Positions 14,995 to 21,455 of a stretch of 49,919 nt of DNA are shown here, piece by piece; the first letter of the stretch is position 1, and each line of letters opens with the position of its first letter. The stretch comes from Actinomycetota bacterium (GTDB taxonomy: Bacteria; Actinomycetota; Acidimicrobiia; Acidimicrobiales; MedAcidi-G1). The stretch lies in contig JACNLA010000038.1 of assembly GCA_014381745.1 (NCBI GenBank), positions 1 through 49,919 on the forward strand. The letters are read 5' to 3'. The notes beneath the pieces are model-generated. The model was not told where the DNA came from. It was given only the letters and a program-made list of their open reading frames with translations, and made no database searches. Position numbers and translations under genes: made by a program.

Positions 14995-17582
14995 TGTTCA
15001 CCCTCCAGCGCTGCAATCCGATGCAGAAGGAACCGGTGGACTGCCAGTTCCGCGGAGCTAAAGACCTCTGTAGTTCCCTCACGGTGGTCGCTAAGCACAT
15101 AACGGGCATACGGCTGCTCCTCAACAAGTTCCCATCTCGCGCCACTTTCATCTCCACGAAGATGTGACAAAATCCGCAGGTTGACGTCGGAGTGTGGGCC
15201 AAAAACGGCCGCTTCCAGATTGGTCAAGACCGTCCTATCGCACAGCGCAGAGATGACAGCGTCCTGCTTCTGACGCCAAGACCTGACCACAGCCACGTCG
15301 GCATCATCAAGCTCGTCATACAACACTGGCAAGGGGCCATCAGAGGCAAACCGCCTGAGCACGTTCTCGGTAATCCTCGCCACATCATTGTCGTAACCGT
15401 CAACCGGTAGAGCCTGACCCCAGGCGATCGACCCGGTACAGAAACTGGCCCCACCTGAATCAGTCGTCGCGTAGGTCATGTCGCATCGAACACGCGGGTT
15501 GGAGACCGCCGACTGGTTTGGCAGGTTCACGTAGAGATCCTCAATCATCACCAGGTACCCATCGGCTAGCCCCTCCGAAGAAGCGAGAAGGCGGGTGCGG
15601 CCCGGGGTTCCGAGGGTCCGTGCGTACCGGTCGATCTCCATCCCAGCTGCACCACCGTGGGCCAGGCCGAAATCACCGAAGAGCTCCCCGTCCACCGCAT
15701 CGAAGATCCACTCAACACCAGCCCCGTATCCATCGATCTGACGCCTGTAAGGCCCCGAGATGTCCATCCCCTCGGACGTCGTCCCGACTCCAGTCACCTT
15801 CTGTGGACCACGGCCCCTGTTTCGCCACACCCCGCCGCGGACGCCATCGGCCATGTGGTGGTACTCGCCGGGTCGGGCCTGCCATGCACGTGTGCCACCT
15901 TCGAGTTTGCGGACCTCGATCACATCGCCGTCACCCACAAACGAAGTCACCCAGTAGTAGCCGTTGGCACCCAGATACATCAGACGACCGCCATCGGCCA
16001 TAAAGTCCTCGGTGGCCTCAAGCATGTCGCCGCTGTGGTACTCAGGGTGTGTGCCCGTGATTACCACGTTGTAGTGCTTCAGAAGTTCCAACCCCTCCCT
16101 GTGTACATCGTGGTCGGTGATGACCTCGTAATCGATTCCAGTCTGTTCCAGCCAACCCACGATCGAGAGGTCCGCCGGGAACTGCCAGGTGGTGTCAATT
16201 GCTGCAGCGCGGTGCTTTGGATTCATGTCGATGATCGGTCTACGCCAGCCCGAGTAGCAGACCCCGGAAAGATGGTCAGCGTGGTGGTCGTAGGTACTCA
16301 GCCCGAACTGTGAGTTGCGATATAACTCAACATCGGCGGGTGCCAGCACCGGAGTGTGGGAGACAATCGACTGTGCAACCTGAGCATCAAATGCCATAAG
16401 CATGTTTGCATAGGCGAGATAGGAGGCGGTCGGAACCTGGAATGCAACCTTGGCAGTCGGACTCTTCGCCCTTACAAAGAACGGGGCATACGCCTCGGCC
16501 GAACCCGCCCGGAGGCGTATCGCGTAACAGCCGGAGCGAACCTGCGGAACCTCGAATTCGATCGTCGGGGACCACCGACAATTTGTCATAGAACTCTCGG
16601 CGAACAACACCCCTCCGTACTTCTCTGGAGCAGTCAAAAAACACTCGGTCCGGCCATCCCAGTTCCATCCGGTCATTCCACGTGTGGGCATGTTCACCGA
16701 CCTGGCGGTGAGGCCGTTAGGACCCACGTCCAGCAGGTCAGTAGATGCACCACTTGGTGAATATCCGGCAGAGGTATCCCAGAACGCAATCACACCGTCT
16801 GGTGAGTCACCAGAACGGAGCGCCTCCGCCACCTCGCCAGCTCGACAGCCATCCACGATCACCGGGCGATCCAACTTTCCATTGAAAAGCCATTTGACGT
16901 GTTTCCCACGTTCGGCGTTTTCGTCCCAACAACCAGCCAACACCAAAGGTCGTCCAGACCTCCGGACCTTGCGACGGGTCCTCTCGACGACCACCGAATC
17001 AAGATCATGAGGGACCGCCGGAGAGACGACGGAGTTCGTCGACGAGACAACAGCAACCTGACTCAGGGTGATCTTCCGTCGTCTCGGATCACACGTTGCA
17101 ACCACCAGATACCAAACGCGTTCCATGAGCGGGACCTCTGCCATCACATGATCGGTATCAGTCCCATCCCCCAGCCAGAACTCCAAGTGGCCGGAAGAGC
17201 CGATGCCCAGCGCCCATCCACAGTTGCTTGACAAATCGAAGTTCCCGATCAGCACCTGACGTCCGGTTCCCACCAATGAAGGCCAGACAAAGGTTGCGAC
17301 GGTAAAGGGCTCCGTCCCCTCAAGAAGTTCCACACCATCATCGACGACCGCATGGCTGCCAAGTTGGGTGTACTGACGGTGGACGCTGTGCACGCCGTTC
17401 ACCGGATGATCAACCTCGACCTCAACGAATCCTGGCCCATCAGGGTGGGCATCACCATGAACCAACCGCACCAGTTGCACGTCGGCACTTTGAGTTCCCT
17501 CTCCCGAGACCATGACCTGAAGCGAATCGGCTGGTTTGACGCTTATCTCCTCGGAATACGCAAACAACTTCTGGGTCGCCAT
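14991..17582 (-). CDS. Dimethylformamidase large-subunit-like hydrolase with C-terminal small-subunit-like domain
   Basis: 863-aa protein without signal peptide. Residues 1-80 form a beta-rich N-terminus, about 85-260 a LamG-like concanavalin fold, and about 380-750 the DMFase catalytic core with GTHPEYHSGDM (511-519), GGRLMYLGANGYYW (531-544), GRGPQKVTGVGTTSEG and GAGVEWIFDAV (Glu624). The last roughly 110 residues (about 754-863) align with the tail of the upstream permease: GPHSDVNLRILSHLR matches GRHSPELDRLLNYFR, and VHRFLLHRI matches YHAVFLRRI. I read this as a fused DMFase alpha-subunit-like domain. The family splits N-alkyl amides using iron; the substrate here is unknown. The ATG at 17582 follows the permease stop by one base, so translation is coupled. 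Confidence 0.8.
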   Translation of the reverse strand: MATQKLFAYSEEISVKPADSLQVMVSGEGTQSADVQLVRLVHGDAHPDGPGFVEVEVDHPVNGVHSVHRQYTQLGSHAVVDDGVELLEGTEPFTVATFVWPSLVGTGRQVLIGNFDLSSNCGWALGIGSSGHLEFWLGDGTDTDHVMAEVPLMERVWYLVVATCDPRRRKITLSQVAVVSSTNSVVSPAVPHDLDSVVVERTRRKVRRSGRPLVLAGCWDENAERGKHVKWLFNGKLDRPVIVDGCRAGEVAEALRSGDSPDGVIAFWDTSAGYSPSGASTDLLDVGPNGLTARSVNMPTRGMTGWNWDGRTECFLTAPEKYGGVLFAESSMTNCRWSPTIEFEVPQVRSGCYAIRLRAGSAEAYAPFFVRAKSPTAKVAFQVPTASYLAYANMLMAFDAQVAQSIVSHTPVLAPADVELYRNSQFGLSTYDHHADHLSGVCYSGWRRPIIDMNPKHRAAAIDTTWQFPADLSIVGWLEQTGIDYEVITDHDVHREGLELLKHYNVVITGTHPEYHSGDMLEATEDFMADGGRLMYLGANGYYWVTSFVGDGDVIEVRKLEGGTRAWQARPGEYHHMADGVRGGVWRNRGRGPQKVTGVGTTSEGMDISGPYRRQIDGYGAGVEWIFDAVDGELFGDFGLAHGGAAGMEIDRYARTLGTPGRTRLLASSEGLADGYLVMIEDLYVNLPNQSAVSNPRVRCDMTYATTDSGGASFCTGSIAWGQALPVDGYDNDVARITENVLRRFASDGPLPVLYDELDDADVAVVRSWRQKQDAVISALCDRTVLTNLEAAVFGPHSDVNLRILSHLRGDESGARWELVEEQPYARYVLSDHREGTTEVFSSAELAVHRFLLHRIAALEGEQ

Positions 17583-17583
17583 G

Positions 17584-19083
17584 TCAGGACTCCATGAGAT
17601 CGTGGATCCGCCGAAGGAACACGGCGTGATATGCATCGTCCAGCGAGCCGTAGACCTTCTCATCAACCTCTCTCGGCGGAATCCCACGAACTCCAGAGAG
17701 GGCGACGACCCGATATGTGCTGAACGGCTCGACGGTCATCACTGCGTACTTATCGGCCAACTCACCCTTCCTGAAATAGTTGAGGAGTCGATCCAGTTCG
17801 GGTGAGTGCCGACCAACCGGTCTGGCCTGATGCTCGGCAACTACCGCCTCCGTAACAAGTTCCCTTAACTGCCACCGATAACGATCATTGAACCTGGCTA
17901 CGGCCACAAGGTCCTTGTCGTCGGTTAGAGCAGCCTCCTCACTGGTGAGGTCGCCCTGTCGCTGGCTTGCCGCGGCAATTCGTTCAGATTTGTGCTTATC
18001 ACGCCACCGCCGATACTGCCCGGGGATTCCGTACAGGCCTCCCTTGGTAAACAACGCGGTGAGGACCACGACAACGCCAATACCGATGATCCGTATGGGA
18101 CCGATGCTGATCAACCCGTTGTGGACGAATACCACAAGGGCGGTCCCTATGACGACTCCCTCAGCCGACCCCACACCGCCGACCACGACCATCGCGAACA
18201 TCAGCAACAGGAGGCCCATGTCGAAGACGCTTGGGGCCATGCTCCGGTTATAGGCGGCAAAAAACCCTCCGACCATTCCCAGAGCCGAGGATGAAATTAC
18301 GAAGAGGCTCAGCCTGATTCGGACGAGGTCGACACCGATTGCGTCGCCATACGCCTCTGAGTCGCGGGTCGTCCTTAGCAGCAGACCCAACCGGCGACCC
18401 TCAAGCACCCGATACAGGACAAGAACTAGCACGAAGGGAACCAACGCCACCAGCACACGGATTCGGAGACCGTCTATCGAGAACATCTGGTCCTTGGATA
18501 GGTAGGTTGGTAGGCTGATGAGACCTCCAGAGGCGGAACCGAACCCCCGCGACTGTTTGAAGAACGTGCGCGCCACCTCGACAACACCCAGCGTCAAGAG
18601 GGCGTAGTACATCCCGTCGAGCCTCTGTGCTGGAACTCCGATAACGACGCCCATTACGGCCCCGGTGACAGCACCGACGACCAACATGACATACCAAGGG
18701 AGCCCTGTCTCTAGTGCCACCCGCCCGGCAATGAATCCAGAAGTCCCGACGATGGCAAGGGTCCCGAGGCTGAACACTCCAGCCGAGCCCATTACCAGAG
18801 CCCACATGATGTTGATTGCAGCGTAGATGGCAAAGATTCCCATCACATTCAACGCTGTGCGATTGTCCACTACCACGGTTAGAAGCGCGAACAGCACCAG
18901 CGCCACAGCCCACCAGAAGGTCCTCTCGTCAACAAACTCCCTTTCCCGCCGAAGAGTCCTGGGGTTCACATAGGCGCGTCTTGCGAACGCATGCCGATCG
19001 CTCCTGACCTGACGCCACTGGTGGAGAGGCCGGCGCGACCTGACGAAGGTCTGTCTGATGCTCTTGAACTTCCTTTTACTCAT
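17584..19083 (-). CDS. LivM-type ABC permease fused to a dimethylformamidase small-subunit-like domain
   Basis: 499-aa fusion. A basic N-terminal extension (1-50) is followed by a LivM-type permease with multiple membrane segments (about 55-350, including FGSASGGLISLPTYLS and the DSEAYGDAIGVDLVRIRL cytoplasmic loop). A charged linker (355-397) then leads to a soluble domain of about 100 residues (398-499) containing GRHSPELDRLLNYFRKG and AYHAVFLRRIHDLMES. As I recall it, the DMFase alpha subunit (about 130 aa) ends in the same way, with a NYFR segment and HAVFLRRI. LivM C-termini face the cytoplasm, so the domain would sit where the two large subunits encoded next could dock. The ATG at 19083 overlaps the LivH stop by 8 bp; an upstream extension to 19152 is unlikely. 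Confidence 0.82.
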   Translation of the reverse strand: MSKRKFKSIRQTFVRSRRPLHQWRQVRSDRHAFARRAYVNPRTLRREREFVDERTFWWAVALVLFALLTVVVDNRTALNVMGIFAIYAAINIMWALVMGSAGVFSLGTLAIVGTSGFIAGRVALETGLPWYVMLVVGAVTGAVMGVVIGVPAQRLDGMYYALLTLGVVEVARTFFKQSRGFGSASGGLISLPTYLSKDQMFSIDGLRIRVLVALVPFVLVLVLYRVLEGRRLGLLLRTTRDSEAYGDAIGVDLVRIRLSLFVISSSALGMVGGFFAAYNRSMAPSVFDMGLLLLMFAMVVVGGVGSAEGVVIGTALVVFVHNGLISIGPIRIIGIGVVVVLTALFTKGGLYGIPGQYRRWRDKHKSERIAAASQRQGDLTSEEAALTDDKDLVAVARFNDRYRWQLRELVTEAVVAEHQARPVGRHSPELDRLLNYFRKGELADKYAVMTVEPFSTYRVVALSGVRGIPPREVDEKVYGSLDDAYHAVFLRRIHDLMES

Positions 19084-19966
19084 CAGCTTCTCGAACCTCG
19101 TCCAGAAGGCCACCAATACCTCGTGGCCTCGCCAGCAACACCCCGACAACAAGTGCGAACTGCGTGTAGAGCACGTACTGCCCTCCGACGAACCGAGCCG
19201 TACCAGCCTCGGTCGCCCCCAGAACCAGCGCTGCTAGAAGTGCTCCGGGAATGGACCCCAGCCCACCCAGCAGGGCTATGACGAGGCCCTTGATGAGCGG
19301 CGTGCTCCAGGAGTACGGACTGGCGAAGAAGATCTCCTGGAGGAGTACAGCTGAGAGCCCGGCGAGCGCTCCCGACACCATCATGACCACGACCGCTGTC
19401 CGGTTCAAACTCACGCCTACGAGTGCCGCACCCTCTGGATTCTGCATGAGCGCACGTACTCGTAGCCCACTGCGTGAACGCCGGAACCAGATGAGCGTTG
19501 CCAGAAGCACGACTGCTGCGGTGACAATCATTCCTGTCCGATCTGGAAGGATTACTGTGCCGAACAGGTTGATGGAGTCGAAGGTGAATACTGACGGGAT
19601 ATTCTTCGCCTTTGGTCCGAACACCCTGAGAAGAATCTGGGTGCCGACGAGGTTCAGCGCCAACGTGATCGTCAACGACCGGACCGGGAAGTTCTCCTGA
19701 CGCTTGATCGGCAGGAACGCGACGGCAACCACGACCAACCCCGTAAAAGCACCTGTAACCACACCCGCGATAACAACTCCTACGGGATTCGCGGAGACCT
19801 CCGTACCGAACCACCATGCCCCGTAGCCGGCAAATCCGAAGGTGATGCCGTGTGCGAGGTTCAGTAACCCGAGCGACGACCAGGTGAGGGAGATGCCGAT
19901 AGCAAGTAGCCCGTATCCCGCCGCCAATGACAACGTTGACACCAAAACGGCTACGAGCGTTTCCAT
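19076..19966 (-). CDS. LivH-type ABC transporter permease
   Basis: 296-aa hydrophobic permease of the branched-chain amino acid/amide (HAAT) importer family. GLLNLAHGITFGFAGYGAWW is the conserved N-terminal signature. NPEGAALVGVSLNRTAVVVM is the cytoplasmic loop contacting the ATPase, and GLVIALLGGLGSIPGALLAAL is the conserved late membrane region. It forms the membrane pore with the LivM-fusion protein. Its start shares one base with the LivF stop (TGATG) and its end overlaps the LivM start. HAAT importers carry amino acids, urea and short-chain amides, compatible with the amide hydrolase genes downstream. Confidence 0.9.
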   Translation of the reverse strand: METLVAVLVSTLSLAAGYGLLAIGISLTWSSLGLLNLAHGITFGFAGYGAWWFGTEVSANPVGVVIAGVVTGAFTGLVVVAVAFLPIKRQENFPVRSLTITLALNLVGTQILLRVFGPKAKNIPSVFTFDSINLFGTVILPDRTGMIVTAAVVLLATLIWFRRSRSGLRVRALMQNPEGAALVGVSLNRTAVVVMMVSGALAGLSAVLLQEIFFASPYSWSTPLIKGLVIALLGGLGSIPGALLAALVLGATEAGTARFVGGQYVLYTQFALVVGVLLARPRGIGGLLDEVREADE

Positions 19967-20679
19967 CAGTGGTCCACCGAGATTCCGGCGAAGGCATCTG
20001 CCGCATCCTGTTTGATCTGACCAGAGTGCATTCCCAGTATGCGGTCCATCCGTCCACTCAGCAGGGGAATGCTCTGCTCGGCAATGACCATCGCCCCCTC
20101 GCCCAGTTCGACCTGACCGAGTGCATCAATCACCCCGGCCGCGATCTTTGGCGCAAGGCCCAGAGACGGTTCATCAACAAGGAACACGCGGTTGTCACCC
20201 ATCAGCCCCCTCGCCAACGAGACCATGCGTCTCTCACCTCCGGACATCTTTCCGACAGGCATGTCCAACAGCGGTCGCAGGGGGGGGAATATCTCCAACA
20301 CCGAGTCCAGACGACCCCGCCGCCGCCGCCATGTACCTGACGAGGTGACACCGGTCAGAACGTTCTGTTCGACTGTTAGACCGGGAAAGATCGCATCGCC
20401 CTGCGGAAGGAGAGCCACACCACTGGCAGCTATGCGGTGTGTACGCCTGCCGGGAGCCGACATCCGCCTGCCGCCAATCTCACGGCCCCCCAAGAGGATG
20501 CTTCCAGTCTGCCAGTCGGTGAGGCCCAAAATTGCCCGGAACAGGGTCGTCTTGCCGTGACCGTTAAGGCCCATTATCGCCAGGCGCTCACCTGCATGGA
20601 CCACAAGGTCCAGATCATGGATTACCCGCATGGGTCCATACCCTGCGCTCAGCGATCTGATCTCCAGCAGCCCTGTCAC
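19966..20679 (-). CDS. LivF-type ABC transporter ATPase
   Basis: 237-aa ATPase subunit. Walker A is GLNGHGKTT, with the usual Ala replaced by His; the signature is MSGGERRMVSLARGL; Walker B is VFLVDEPSLGLAP, followed by the switch region ending VIAEQSIP. LivF proteins pair with LivG as the ATPase heterodimer of HAAT importers. It starts at a GTG overlapping the LivG stop by 4 bp. The C-terminal DAFAGISVDH is short and ordinary. Confidence 0.92.
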   Translation of the reverse strand: MTGLLEIRSLSAGYGPMRVIHDLDLVVHAGERLAIMGLNGHGKTTLFRAILGLTDWQTGSILLGGREIGGRRMSAPGRRTHRIAASGVALLPQGDAIFPGLTVEQNVLTGVTSSGTWRRRRGRLDSVLEIFPPLRPLLDMPVGKMSGGERRMVSLARGLMGDNRVFLVDEPSLGLAPKIAAGVIDALGQVELGEGAMVIAEQSIPLLSGRMDRILGMHSGQIKQDAADAFAGISVDH

Positions 20680-21446
20680 AGCGTGGCCTCCGAGATTTCT
20701 TCCTCTGCGCTACCGGTGTCGAAATAGGCGTCTCTGACCACGGGGTCGCTGAAGACAGCCTCCGCTGAGCCCTCGGCAATGATCCTGCCAACATCCATCA
20801 CCGCAACCCGATCCGTAATGGCGTCCAGCAGTTCCAGCCTGTGCTCGACGATTACCACGCCGATCTGGAGTTCCCAGGCGGCTTCCTTGATGATGAAGTC
20901 CAACTCGTCGATCTCCGCACTCACGAGACCAGACGCCGGCTCATCCAGCAGCAGAACCTTGGGCCTGCGCATCAACAGGCAGGCAAGCAGTACCTTCCTC
21001 CTGTCGAGAGTTTCAAGACCGCCACACGTAAGTGCCTGAGGGGCGTCCAGGTGGACCATGTCGACGGCCCACTCGGCATCCATCCTGGATCGCGTGGGGG
21101 AGAATGCCTTTCTGGAGGCCTCCATCACCTCTGCAACCGTGAGATTCTCGGGAACTACCGGATGCTGGAAGGTACGAGCCACACCGCGCCTGACACGGTA
21201 TGGGTGCCGCAGATCATTCAGGGACTCACCATCCAGCCTGACATCACCTGTGTAGTTCCGGTGGCGACCGCTCAGGACGTCCAGCAAACTTGTCTTGCCC
21301 GCACCATTCGGGCCCGCAATCCCGACGATCTCACCCGATGTGACGTTGAGCGAGACACCGCTGAGAATCTCGCGCCCACCAAGACTGAGGTGGATTTCTG
21401 AACACCCGAACTGGTGTCCAGAAATCCCTCCGCCCTCAAGATCCAC
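20676..21446 (-). CDS. LivG-type ABC transporter ATPase with a degenerate signature motif
   Basis: 256-aa ATPase subunit. Walker A is GPNGAGKTS and Walker B is VLLLDEPASGL, followed by the H-loop VIVEHRLELL. The usual signature (LSGGQ, or LSYGQQRR in LivG) is not recognisable; the matching place reads LTCGGLETLDRRKVLLA. One composite ATP site in the LivGF dimer would then be altered. LivG normally ends in a short tail that contacts the permease; here it is EEEISEATL. A GTG start 9 bp after the binding-protein stop fits the tight operon. Confidence 0.88.
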   Translation of the reverse strand: MDLEGGGISGHQFGCSEIHLSLGGREILSGVSLNVTSGEIVGIAGPNGAGKTSLLDVLSGRHRNYTGDVRLDGESLNDLRHPYRVRRGVARTFQHPVVPENLTVAEVMEASRKAFSPTRSRMDAEWAVDMVHLDAPQALTCGGLETLDRRKVLLACLLMRRPKVLLLDEPASGLVSAEIDELDFIIKEAAWELQIGVVIVEHRLELLDAITDRVAVMDVGRIIAEGSAEAVFSDPVVRDAYFDTGSAEEEISEATL

Positions 21447-21455
21447 TAGTCAGTC

